The notes under the pieces were generated by a model. That model was not told where the DNA came from. It saw only the letters and a list, made by a program, of their open reading frames with translations, and ran no database searches. Below, in pieces: positions 56,358 to 64,000 of a stretch of 64,000 nucleotides of DNA. The stretch's first letter is position 1, and the number at the start of each line of letters is the position of its first letter. The stretch is taken from positions 62,001 through 126,000 of the forward strand of contig NZ_BSSM01000009.1 in assembly GCF_030269125.1 (NCBI RefSeq). Reading direction: 5' to 3'. Source of the stretch: Streptomyces hygroscopicus subsp. hygroscopicus (GTDB lineage: Bacteria; Actinomycetota; Actinomycetes; Streptomycetales; Streptomycetaceae). The position numbers and the translations under genes were made by a program.

Positions 56358-57581
56358 GCTGACACTCCTTGGAGAGATGGCACATGCGCTCATTGGCGAC
56401 GAAGTCGACGGGAGCGGTCCGTGTCTTCCGAAGGACGGCCTGCTCTGGGAACGACAATCACCGGGGCCGCCGCGCAACGTGTGCGCCTGGAGTGACGACC
56501 GGAACGGGTAGCAGTCACGTCCCCGGAAAGGGATGGGCGGCCCGCCGGTTCGTAATCCAGTAAAGCAACCGCTATGAGCGGCATCTCAAGGGTGGCTGCG
56601 TGGTATCACTCGATCGCAGTAATGTACGCGCGTCGACACATGATCTGCCGGACAGTGGGTTCGGCCCCAAATATACGTCCTGAGCTGGCAGTTGTGCTTT
56701 CGTCGGCGCATTGCGGTGATCAACACAGAAATGGATCAGTCTAGTTGCAATCGGTGGATCGAGGCGCGCACGACGCGTCCGGTCCGGGAGAGTGGGCTCT
56801 CTTCGCTCCGGCGGCGATCCCGGCTCCACTCCACCGGCCCGGCGCCGGTCGCCGCGACTCGCTTGATCGTGCGACGTGTTCGGAATGCGACTTCGCTGGA
56901 AGACTTCACTCCTTGTATTGTCCGTCGCGGACCAACGCTCGCGGCTTGCCGGTCGCAGTCTGAACCCGATATGCAGGAACGAATTTCCAATCACACTGAG
57001 TAGGCCATTTGGGTGCTACTCCACAGCCAGCTGTTGCCGCCCGCATGACGGCTCGGCGATAACGGTTACATCCAACGGTGGGCTGCCCGTCCTCTCCGGG
57101 GGAGTGGCTGCTCGACCCAGGAGGCGCGTCGGCATTATGGCGCCCTCCGAAGGAGGGGTTTGCCACGATGGGCACCCCCAGAGAGAAGTTGGATCGTCAG
57201 CCGGCGCCGGTACCGGCGTCGGCTGACGCCTGACTTCTGGCCACCGCGGAACAGGAGCGTGCTGCTCGGACCGCCGTGAATGCGGCGAACCGGGCATGAG
57301 GGGCTCACAGGGCCGCCGCTCCAGGAAGGTGCGGGCGGTTTCGCCGTCTCCCGCTCAAGAGAGGGCGAGCGCCGAAGGTGAGGAGCATACGGGGGAGGAG
57401 CGGAGAACGGCGTGCCGCACGTGCGCCGTCGTCCCGCATCGCGCGTCGACGCCGGCGCCACGCTCTGTCCCCGGCCCCGCGCGCAGAGGAGTTCACTCAC
57501 CCGCGTCCCGGCGTTACGCGCAGCGCCAGGGGCACCGGCGCCTTCCCTCCGTAGTGCCCCTTCACGAGCACCAGGAGAGTC
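56358..57581. other. 1.2-kb intergenic region with noncoding blocks and hairpins
   Basis: The region is less GC-rich than its neighbours in part (56560-57060). It holds one shared block on the minus strand (56521-56562; ACTGGAT then GGGCCGCCCATCCC) and one on the plus strand (57067-57102; CGGTGGGCTGCCCGTCC). The second is followed by a small AAGGAGG-preceded frame of 21 codons from 57168 that lies on a long hairpin. No ordinary gene is convincing. Confidence 0.45.
57195..57228. terminator. 34-bp near-perfect inverted repeat without loop
   Basis: CGTCAGCCGGCGCCGGT meets ACCGGCGTCGGCTGACG, 17-bp arms with one mismatch. Outer bases (AGAAGT ... ACTTCT) can extend the stem. It follows a shared noncoding block on the plus strand and probably ends a short transcript. 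Alternatively it is a DNA-level binding site. Confidence 0.55.
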
Positions 57582-58070
57582 ATGTCCACGACCCCACGTG
57601 TATGCGCGCATGTCACGCTGTCCCCCCAAGAGATCGAGCGATGGCCCGACACCCCGGTCGCGCGGGCGTCGGCCACCTTATGGCCCCGATCCCGCACCGC
57701 CACCTTCCGCCTCCCGGCCATGGACCGCGCCGTCCCGATCTGCCGGAGCCTGACCCGCTCCTGGCTCGACCAGCAGCGCTTCACGGACGAGGACATCCGC
57801 GACACCGTCCTGCTGATCAGCACCGAACTGGCCACGAACGCCATCGTCCACACCGGCAGCGCGGTGATCACGATGAGTCTGCGCAGGAACAAGGACCACC
57901 TTCGGATCCAGGTGCGCGATCAGGGCACGCAGTCCGTCGCCAAGCACTGGCACAACACCTCGGGGTTCGGCCGCGGGCTGGAGATCGTCGCCAGTTCCGC
58001 CGGCGTGCTCGGCACCCGCAGGGGAGCGGACGGCACCCGGACGATGTGGGCCACCGTCAATCTGGTGTGA
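57582..58070 (+). CDS. RsbW-like ATP-binding protein (anti-sigma-factor kinase type)
   Basis: A 162-residue GHKL-fold protein: TELATNAIVHTGSAVITMSL (N box) and LRIQVRDQGTQS (G1), with a later GFGRGLEIVASSAG (G2). It has the size and motifs of the many Streptomyces RsbW/SpoIIAB-type ATPases that inhibit sigma factors or work with PP2C phosphatases. The partner is unknown. AGGAGA lies about 5 nt before the ATG. It is an isolated gene in the accessory locus, possibly its regulator. Confidence 0.8.
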   Translation: MSTTPRVCAHVTLSPQEIERWPDTPVARASATLWPRSRTATFRLPAMDRAVPICRSLTRSWLDQQRFTDEDIRDTVLLISTELATNAIVHTGSAVITMSLRRNKDHLRIQVRDQGTQSVAKHWHNTSGFGRGLEIVASSAGVLGTRRGADGTRTMWATVNLV

Positions 58071-58102
58071 GACGTGCGCGGGTGATCCCCCGGAGGGGGT
58101 CG

Positions 58103-58145
58103 AAGGGCGCCTGAGCAGGGAGACTCCCCCTGCTCAGGCGCCCTT
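58103..58145. terminator. Strong hairpin after the RsbW-like gene
   Basis: AAGGGCGCCTGAGCAGGG (58103-58120) is perfectly complementary to 58128-58145 around a 7-nt loop, directly after the gene. Confidence 0.85.
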
Positions 58146-58747
58146 CCCCGTGCCGGGGAGCGTTCCCGTACGGGGGCCGTTACGGCAGTCGGGTGAATCG
58201 GCGTCGACTTCGTTGATACGCAATACAGCCATATGCGGTACTGGATACACCCAAACGGTGGGCCGCCCATCCCTTCCCGGGGCAAGCGGCCTGCGGTTTC
58301 TCGCACGACTTCGTGCGCACGACACCGCGGACGGCAGGGCGCTCACCGCCTGCCGTCCCCTGTGGACGACACCCCGTGGAGGACCCGGATCCGTCGGCGC
58401 CGCGACATAACGGCGCTCTTGGCGGGCGGCCCCATACCACGTCGGGAGTCGCCATGCGAGCTGTCCGCCTCTGTCCGAGCCGCTGTGGGTCCTCACCCCG
58501 ACCGCGGACTCGGCGGAAGGCGCACGCGCCCACCGGCGACGCGGTGACGCCGTCCCGGCCGACGGTCTCCGTCGGCACCGGGGAATCGCGGTCTCCCCGT
58601 TCCCGGGCGTCCGGTACAGGGCGCCGTCGTGGGCGAGCGCCCCGTTTGCGGCACGCCGCCGTCCTTCGTTCCGTGCCGTCCGAGTCCGGGGCGGCCCGCC
58701 GACGGCGACGTGCGTGATCCATTCACCTTGATGAGGAGGAAACCTCC
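58146..58747. other. Intergenic region upstream of the third IPT/TIG gene
   Basis: Contains the clearest copy of the shared block (58239-58282: TACTGGATAC, then CGGTGGGCCGCCCATCCC and CCCGGGG) and a perfect hairpin GGACGGCAGG ... CCTGCCGTCC (58329-58358) downstream of it. No gene. Confidence 0.5.
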
Positions 58748-59845
58748 ATGTCCTTGCCCGCTACCCAGATCCCCGGCTTTCCCCCCGGCTTCCCGTTCCC
58801 GTTTCCGTTCCCGCCGAGCACCCCGAGCATCGGGGCCCTCATCCCGAACTCCGGCCCCACCAGCGGCGGCAACGTGGTCCTCATCGTCGGGTCGGGGCTC
58901 GCCAACGCCTCCTCGGTGACGTTCGGCGGGACCCCGGCAAGCATCCTGTTCCAGGACCCGATCGGCCTGCTGATCATCGTCACGGCGCCGGCCCACGCCC
59001 CGGGCACCGTGCCGGTCGTCGTCACCAACGCGGGCGGTTCGAGCGCCCCGGCCATGTACACCTACCTGCCGCCCGCCGGACCGGTCGTGGCCTCCATGGT
59101 CCCGACGAGCGGCCCGACCACCGGGGGTACGCCGTTCACCATCGTCGGCGCCCACCTCACCGGTGGCTCGGTCACCTTCAACGGTGTTCCGGCGACCGGG
59201 GTCGTGGTGGACCCGACCGGCACCATCCTCACCGGTATCACGCCGGCCGGTACCGCGGGCAACGTGCCCGTGGTGGTCACCACTCCCAGCGGCAGCGCCA
59301 CGGTCACGGGCGGCTTCACCTACGTCGCGCCCGCCGGGCCGGTCGTGGCCTCGCTGATCCCGACGAGCGGTCCGACCACCGGGGGTACGCCGTTCACCAT
59401 CGTCGGCTCCGGCCTCACCGGTGGCTCGGTCACCTTCAACGGTGTCCCGGCGACCGGGGTCGTGGTGGACCCGACCGGCACCATCCTCACCGGTATCACG
59501 CCGGCCGGTACCGCGGGCAACGTGCCCGTGGTGGTCACCACTCCCAGCGGCAGCGCCACGGTCACGGGCGGCTTCACCTACGTCGCGCCCCCCGGACCGG
59601 TCGTGATCTCGCTCGCACCGACCACTGGCCCGGTCGCCGGTGGTACGGCGTTCACCATCGTGGGCAGCAACCTCACCGGTGGCTCGGTCACCTTCAACGG
59701 TGTTCCGGCGACCGGGGTCGTGGTGGACCCGACCGGCACCATCCTCACCGGTATCACGCCGGCCGGTACCGCGGGCAACGTGCCCGTGGTGGTCAGCACT
59801 CCCAGCGGCAGCGCCACCGTCACGGGCGGCTTCACCTTCGTGTGA
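58748..59845 (+). CDS. IPT/TIG-repeat protein with four domains, three near-identical
   Basis: A 365-residue protein. It begins with a Pro/Phe-rich stretch (PGFPPGFPFPFPFPPS) and a divergent first IPT/TIG domain, then three almost identical 86-residue domains (each V-x-S-x-x-P-T-S/T-GP, TIVG, GGSVTFNGVPATGVVVDPTG, VPVVV). There is no signal peptide. GGAGG lies about 6 nt before the ATG. Near-identity of the DNA units shows recent unequal expansion, as in surface or binding proteins under diversification. It is paralogous to the proteins at 44035 and 45467. Confidence 0.8.
   Translation: MSLPATQIPGFPPGFPFPFPFPPSTPSIGALIPNSGPTSGGNVVLIVGSGLANASSVTFGGTPASILFQDPIGLLIIVTAPAHAPGTVPVVVTNAGGSSAPAMYTYLPPAGPVVASMVPTSGPTTGGTPFTIVGAHLTGGSVTFNGVPATGVVVDPTGTILTGITPAGTAGNVPVVVTTPSGSATVTGGFTYVAPAGPVVASLIPTSGPTTGGTPFTIVGSGLTGGSVTFNGVPATGVVVDPTGTILTGITPAGTAGNVPVVVTTPSGSATVTGGFTYVAPPGPVVISLAPTTGPVAGGTAFTIVGSNLTGGSVTFNGVPATGVVVDPTGTILTGITPAGTAGNVPVVVSTPSGSATVTGGFTFV
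59073..59845 (+). repeat. Tandem 258-bp repeat, three units
   Basis: Units at 59073-59330, 59331-59588 and 59589-59845 (last slightly short), almost identical at the DNA level, encode the repeated IPT/TIG domain. Copy number may vary between strains. Confidence 0.9.
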
Positions 59846-59993
59846 TCCGCCTCCCGGCGTGACCCGTCCGCGTCCCCGGCCGACTCCGTGCGGCCGGGGA
59901 CGCGGCATGTCCGCGGGCCGGGCAGGGGCCCCGACGCCACCCGCGCGGGTGCGCCCCTCCGTGCCGGCGGCCCCGCCCCGTCGTCGGCGCGGC

Positions 59994-61634
59994 TCAGCCG
60001 GTGCCCAGTACGGCCCTCAGGACCTCCCGGAGCGCCGCCTGCGGGTCGGGGGACGCGCCTTGGGCGCGCCAGGCGACGAAACCGTCGGGGCGGACGAGGA
60101 CCGCGCCGTCGGCGTCGACGCCGTGCAGCTCGGCCCAGTCGTCGCCCTCGGTGTCGTACATCAGGTCGGCGTCGCCGCCGGGGCCGATCCGGTACGCGTG
60201 GAGCCGTACCCCGTCCGTGGCGGCGACGCGGCGGGCGGCGTCGTACCAGCCCGCGTCGTCCGGGGCGTCGGTGAGCAGCACCATGGAGCGCTCGTAGAGG
60301 TCGAGGGTGGACAGCCGGCGGGCGGCCTGGCGCAGCCACAGGTGGGGGGCGCGGGTGCCGGGGCGGCCGGTGAGGGAGAGGGAGTCGGGGACGACCGGCG
60401 CCTCGGGGTCGGTGCCGACGGCGGCCCCCTCGGGGTAGTGGTAGCCGAGGACGACGTTGAGGATGCCGCCGCGCTTGGCGCCGCCGACGCCGGGGGCGGG
60501 GGCGAAGCCGGGGTGGCTGTGCTCGACGGAGCGGGCGGAGGCGCGGGCACTGGTGGCGACGGCGACCGGGCGGCGCTCGGTGCCGTAGGTGTCGAGCAGG
60601 GCGGGGCCGGCCCACCCGTCGAGTACCGCGGCGAGCTTCCAGGCGAGGTTGTGGGCGTCCTGGATACCGGTGTTGGAGCCGAACGCGCCGGTCGGGGACA
60701 TCTCGTGGGCGGAGTCGCCGGCGAGGAAGACGCGGCCCGCGGAGTAGGAGTCGGCGACCCGTTCGGCGGCGCGCCAGGACGCCGTTCCGGTGATTTCCAC
60801 GTCCAGGCCGGGCACGCCGACCGCGCGGGCGATGTGCCGCCGGAGGCGTTCCTCGGTGAACTCCTCCAGTTCCTCGCCGAGTTCGGGGTGCCAGGGGGCG
60901 TGGAAGACCCAGCGCTCCTTGTTGTCGACGGGGAGCAGCGCGCCGTCGGCGTCGGGGTGGGTGAGGTAGGCGCAGATGAAGCGGCGGTCGCCGACGACCT
61001 CGGCGAGCCGGGTGGAGCGGAAGGTGACGCTGACGTTGGCGAACAGCTCGCCTGGGCCGCTCTGGCCGATGCCGAGGGCGCGGCGGACGGGGCTGCGGGG
61101 GCCGTCGGCGGCGACGAGGTAGTCGGCCCGGACGGTGTAGCGCTCGCCGGTGGACCGGTCGCGGACGACCGCGGTCACCCCGTCGGCGTCCTGCTCGAAG
61201 GACTCCATCTCGTGGTGGTAGCGCAGGTCGCCGCCGAGTTCGCGGGCGCTGTCGACCAGCACCGGTTCGAGGTCGTTCTGGCTGCACAGGCACCAGGCCG
61301 TGGGGCTGAACCTCTTCAGGCCGCCGCCCGGGTCGATCTCCTTGAACAGCCACTCCCCGGCGTCGCCGACGAGGGTCGGGGTCTGCAGGATGCCGTGGTT
61401 GTCGGCGAGCAGTGAGGCCGCGGCCTTGATGTCCGGCTCGATGCCGGCCACCCGGAAGAGTTCCATCGTCCGGACGTTGTTGCCGCGTCCGCGCGGATGG
61501 TGCGAGGTCCCGGCGTGCCGCTCCACGAGCAGGTGCCGCACGCCGAGGCGGCCGAGGAACAGGGACGTGGACAGGCCCACCAGAGAGCCGCCCACGATGA
61601 GGACGGGAACCCGGTGGTCGGCTGTGTGATGCAT
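59994..61634 (-). CDS. FAD-dependent hydroxylase, WhiE ORFVIII-like
   Basis: A 546-residue flavoprotein monooxygenase: N-terminal FAD fold VPVLIVGGSLVGLSTSLFLGRLG, then RGRGNNVRTMELFRVAG, a DG motif in YLVAADGPRSPVRR, GD motif VFLAGDSAHEMSPTGAFGSNTG, and a C-terminal thioredoxin-like domain. This is the phenol-hydroxylase-like class that oxidises aromatic polyketides. It diverges from the SchA/CurD gene as whiE ORFVIII does from ORFI in S. coelicolor, so it likely tailors the spore pigment. GGAGG lies 4 nt before the ATG. Confidence 0.88.
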   Translation of the reverse strand: MHHTADHRVPVLIVGGSLVGLSTSLFLGRLGVRHLLVERHAGTSHHPRGRGNNVRTMELFRVAGIEPDIKAAASLLADNHGILQTPTLVGDAGEWLFKEIDPGGGLKRFSPTAWCLCSQNDLEPVLVDSARELGGDLRYHHEMESFEQDADGVTAVVRDRSTGERYTVRADYLVAADGPRSPVRRALGIGQSGPGELFANVSVTFRSTRLAEVVGDRRFICAYLTHPDADGALLPVDNKERWVFHAPWHPELGEELEEFTEERLRRHIARAVGVPGLDVEITGTASWRAAERVADSYSAGRVFLAGDSAHEMSPTGAFGSNTGIQDAHNLAWKLAAVLDGWAGPALLDTYGTERRPVAVATSARASARSVEHSHPGFAPAPGVGGAKRGGILNVVLGYHYPEGAAVGTDPEAPVVPDSLSLTGRPGTRAPHLWLRQAARRLSTLDLYERSMVLLTDAPDDAGWYDAARRVAATDGVRLHAYRIGPGGDADLMYDTEGDDWAELHGVDADGAVLVRPDGFVAWRAQGASPDPQAALREVLRAVLGTG

Positions 61635-61844
61635 CGAGCCTCCAGAGGCAGGGGTGCGTACGGGGCGCCTGACAGTCTCATGCCCGGTATCACCGTTATT
61701 GGGGCCATTTGCGCGTGGGATCACCCGCGTGGTTCCTACGAGTCGCGGGCTTACGGCCACCGGCACAGGATCAAGAAGCGCTGACGTCGCGTCACGGCGG
61801 TGACCGGCGCACCCGAGATCCCCCGCCAAGGAGATGTCCGCACC

Positions 61845-62933
61845 ATGACCACCACCTCTGAACGTCTGTCAGAAGCACCGGCGCGCGAGGCGTCGAAGCG
61901 TGTCTCCCAGTCCGTGTTCGACGGCTCGCGGCTCCGGGTCGTTCTGCTGGTCGACGTCTACGACGGCGCGCAGCAGCAGTTCCTGGAGGCGTACGAGCAG
62001 CTCTGCAACCAGGTTGCGTCGGTGCCCGGCCATGTCAGCGACCAACTCTGCCAGTCCATCGAGAATCCATCCCAATGGCTCATCACCAGCGAGTGGGAGA
62101 GCGCCCCGCCGTTCCTCACCTGGGTGAACAGCGAGGAGCACGTGCGGATGGTGGAGCCGCTGCACTCCTGCGTGCGCAACACCCGCTCGCTGCGCTTCCA
62201 CATCGTCCGCGAGACCGGCCGGGCCTACGAGACCGACACGGCCGCCCGGGGCCGGCTGCAGACGGAGGTGCGCATCGGTGACGGTGTGATCCGGCACGCG
62301 CTGACCTTCACCGTGAAGCCGGGCACCGAGGACAAGGTCGCCAAGCTGCTCGCCGACTACGCCGCGCCCGAGCCGCGGGTGGACGACTCCACTCGGCTCC
62401 TGCGCACCTCGCTGTTCATGCACGGCAACCGGGTGGTGCGCGCCATCGAGGTGCGCGGCGACCTGCTGGCCGCCCTGCGCCACGTCTCGCGCTCGCCCGA
62501 GGTACGGGCCGTGGAAGAAGCCATCAACCCGTACCTGGAGCAGGACCGGGACCTGAACGACCAGGAGTCGGCCCGGCTGTTCTTCACCCGGGCGGCGCTG
62601 CCCGCCGTGCACCACGTGATGGCGGACGACCGGCCCGAGGGCACCCGGCGGGCCCTGTACTACCCGGCCAGGCCCGGCTGCGGGATGAAGCTCGCGGAGC
62701 TGCTGGCCGCGGCGGACTCGGCGGCCACCGACGACCCGGCGGGCCAGGTGCTGCGCAGCACGGTCTTCGAGCGTGAGGACGTCGTGGTGCGGCTGGTGGA
62801 CCTCGCCGGGCAGGGCGCGGACGTGGACCCGCTGCCCCGCGACGCCGCGCAGGCCGCCGAGCTGCGCTCCCTGCTGGCCGGCGACGCCGCCCGCATGGAA
62901 CTGGTCACCGACCGCCGGTCGCCCGCGGTCTGA
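61845..62933 (+). CDS. SchA/CurD-like protein, WhiE ORFI-like
   Basis: A 362-residue protein. The N-terminal part (about 30-110) has the ferredoxin-like ABM-type pattern LRVVLLVDVYDGAQQQFLEAYEQL and QWLITSEWES. A second similar part, RHALTFTVKPGTEDKVAKLLADYA, and a third, ALYYPARPGCGMKLAELL, follow. This matches the SchA/CurD-like family, the first gene of spore-pigment clusters. The exact step is unknown, perhaps cyclisation or oxygenation. AAGGAGATG precedes the ATG by about 10 nt. Confidence 0.85.
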   Translation: MTTTSERLSEAPAREASKRVSQSVFDGSRLRVVLLVDVYDGAQQQFLEAYEQLCNQVASVPGHVSDQLCQSIENPSQWLITSEWESAPPFLTWVNSEEHVRMVEPLHSCVRNTRSLRFHIVRETGRAYETDTAARGRLQTEVRIGDGVIRHALTFTVKPGTEDKVAKLLADYAAPEPRVDDSTRLLRTSLFMHGNRVVRAIEVRGDLLAALRHVSRSPEVRAVEEAINPYLEQDRDLNDQESARLFFTRAALPAVHHVMADDRPEGTRRALYYPARPGCGMKLAELLAAADSAATDDPAGQVLRSTVFEREDVVVRLVDLAGQGADVDPLPRDAAQAAELRSLLAGDAARMELVTDRRSPAV

Positions 62934-63008
62934 CCCCCGCACCCGCCGGACCACCCGGAAGCCCGATCACACCCACCGAAGCCCGATCACACCCACCGGA
63001 GGAATGTC

Positions 63009-63467
63009 GTGATCAAACCCCGTCCGAGAATCGTGGACCTCAGCGAGGTCGAGCCCAACACGCGGCGCGGCGGTGATCTGCGCGCCATGCTCACCCCGGC
63101 CACGGTCGGTTCCACCAGCGGCTTCATGGGTGTGGCCATCGTGCAGCCCGGCGACCGCATCGGTGAGCACTACCACCCCTACTCCGAGGAGTTCGTCTAC
63201 GTCGTCTGCGGCGAGCTGGAGGTCGACCTGGACGGCGAGCCGCACGTGCTGCGCCCGGAGCAGGGGCTGATGATCCCCGTCGACATGCGCCACCGGTTCC
63301 GCAACGTCGGCAACGTGGAGGCGCGGATGGTCTTCCACCTCGGTCCGCTCGCGCCCCGCCCGCAGCTCGGGCACGTCGACACCGAGGAGACGTCGGTGAT
63401 CGGCGCGGCCGCGGTGGTCACCGAGGCGGCCGGGTCGGGCGCCGGCGGCGGAGGGGTCCGGTCATGA
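63009..63467 (+). CDS. Cupin protein, WhiE ORFII-like (SchB/CurC)
   Basis: A 152-residue single-domain cupin: GDRIGEHYHPYSEEFVYVVCGELEVDLDGE (motif 1 with HxH and Glu) and DMRHRFRNVGNVEARMVFHLG (motif 2). It matches the SchB/CurC/WhiE-II proteins of spore-pigment clusters, which act as polyketide cyclases or accessory factors. GGAGG lies about 7 nt before the GTG. It overlaps the next gene by an ATGA. Confidence 0.88.
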   Translation: MIKPRPRIVDLSEVEPNTRRGGDLRAMLTPATVGSTSGFMGVAIVQPGDRIGEHYHPYSEEFVYVVCGELEVDLDGEPHVLRPEQGLMIPVDMRHRFRNVGNVEARMVFHLGPLAPRPQLGHVDTEETSVIGAAAVVTEAAGSGAGGGGVRS

Positions 63468-64000
63468 ACCGGCGCGTGGCGGTCACGGGCATAGGCATCG
63501 TCGCCCCGGGCGGCATCGGCGCACCCGCGTTCTGGGATCTGCTCGCAGCCGGCCGGACCGCGACGCGGGGCATCACCTTCTTCGACCCCTCCCAGCTGCG
63601 TTCGCGGATCGCGGCCGAGTGCGACTTCGACCCGACGGCGCACGGCCTGGACGCCGAGCAGGTCGAACGGGCGGACCGCTACATCCAGTTCGCCCTGGTG
63701 GCGGGCGACGAGGCGGTCCGCGACTCGGGCCTCGACCTGGCGCGGGAGGACCCCTGGCGGATCGCGGTGTCGGTGGGCACCGCGGTCGGCGGCACCACCC
63801 GTCTGGAGCACGACTACGTGCTGGTCAGCCATGGCGGCGAGCGCTGGGACGTGGACCCCGAGCGGGCGGAGCCGCAGCTGCACCGGGCCTTCACCCCGGC
63901 GACGGCGGCCTCCGCGGTGGCGGAACGTTTCGGCGCTCAGGGGCCGGTGCAGACCGTCTCCACCGGCTGCACCTCGGGCCTGGACGCCGTGGGGTACGCC
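63464..64000 (+). CDS. Type II PKS ketosynthase alpha, WhiE ORFIII-like (3' end beyond window)
   Basis: The first 179 residues of a KS-alpha: MNRRVAVTGIGIVAPGGIG, FFDPSQLRSRIAAECDFDP, and the active-site region VQTVSTGCTSGLDAVGYA with catalytic Cys. This is the minimal-PKS subunit that extends the spore-pigment backbone. The ATG at 63464 overlaps the cupin stop. The chain-length factor, ACP and cyclases are expected beyond the window. Confidence 0.92.
   Translation, partial: MNRRVAVTGIGIVAPGGIGAPAFWDLLAAGRTATRGITFFDPSQLRSRIAAECDFDPTAHGLDAEQVERADRYIQFALVAGDEAVRDSGLDLAREDPWRIAVSVGTAVGGTTRLEHDYVLVSHGGERWDVDPERAEPQLHRAFTPATAASAVAERFGAQGPVQTVSTGCTSGLDAVGYA

Noticed and set aside
56560..57060. A decayed insertion sequence in the AT-richer part of the 56.4-57.6 kb gap
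   Set aside because: No transposase fragments and no inverted ends were seen; the region shows only the noncoding blocks.
57168..57233. A 21-codon gene with a good ribosome-binding site
   Set aside because: It lies wholly on a near-perfect hairpin and its composition reflects that; reported only as part of a structured unit.
43815..64000. A second copy of the tRNA-Thr 3' end as an att site
   Set aside because: No repeat of the TTCGAATCCGAC region was seen on reading through to the window end.

Overview
The window is high-GC actinobacterial DNA and almost certainly a Streptomyces chromosome. The evidence is GC-rich codons with strong third-position bias, mycothiol biosynthesis (mshA), the phoU/senX3-phoP/carD/ispD/ispF/cysS/rlmB block, an msiK-type sugar ABC ATPase, and the start of a whiE-type spore-pigment type II polyketide cluster.

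Layout. 1-7.0 kb: TetR regulator (5' end cut by the window), HelD-like ATPase, HAD-like protein, a short UvrA-like ABC protein and an MFS exporter. 7.2-14.9 kb: a complete Tn7-like transposon. It carries tnsA, tnsB/tniA, tnsC/tniB and tniQ on the minus strand, plus two cargo genes: an OLD-like ATPase/TOPRIM protein and a DUF3223/DCL protein. Its ends can be placed to the base: 11-bp terminal inverted repeats (TGTCCGTTCCC) at 7177 and 14854, flanked by a perfect 5-bp duplication CCGGA. 14.9-26.5 kb: Streptomyces housekeeping genes (XRE regulator, HBHA-like protein, DUF2516, PP2C phosphatase, NlpC/P60, mshA, YbjN, gpmA). 26.5-28.7 kb: a small accessory segment bounded by a duplicated copy of the gpmA 3' end and its terminator. 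29.3-43.9 kb: phosphate regulation (phoU, PHO box, senX3/phoR-phoP), carD, isoprenoid genes, cysS, rlmB, a DoxX protein, msiK and tRNA-Thr(TGT).

44.0-59.8 kb: an accessory locus. It has three IPT/TIG-repeat proteins without signal peptides, two small secreted proteins, and an operon reading DUF5988 protein, 11-codon micro-ORF, stand-alone ketosynthase and a 2108-aa highly reducing type I PKS of mycocerosic-acid-synthase architecture. It also has an RsbW-like ATP-binding protein and several copies of a shared noncoding block. 60-64 kb: the whiE-like spore pigment cluster (FAD hydroxylase divergent from SchA/CurD-like protein, cupin and KS-alpha), cut by the window end.

The most notable items are the fully delimited transposon with a possible defence cargo and the undescribed-looking IPT/TIG plus PKS locus with its shared upstream block. 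All function calls rest on reading the translated sequence and remembered family knowledge; no searches were run.
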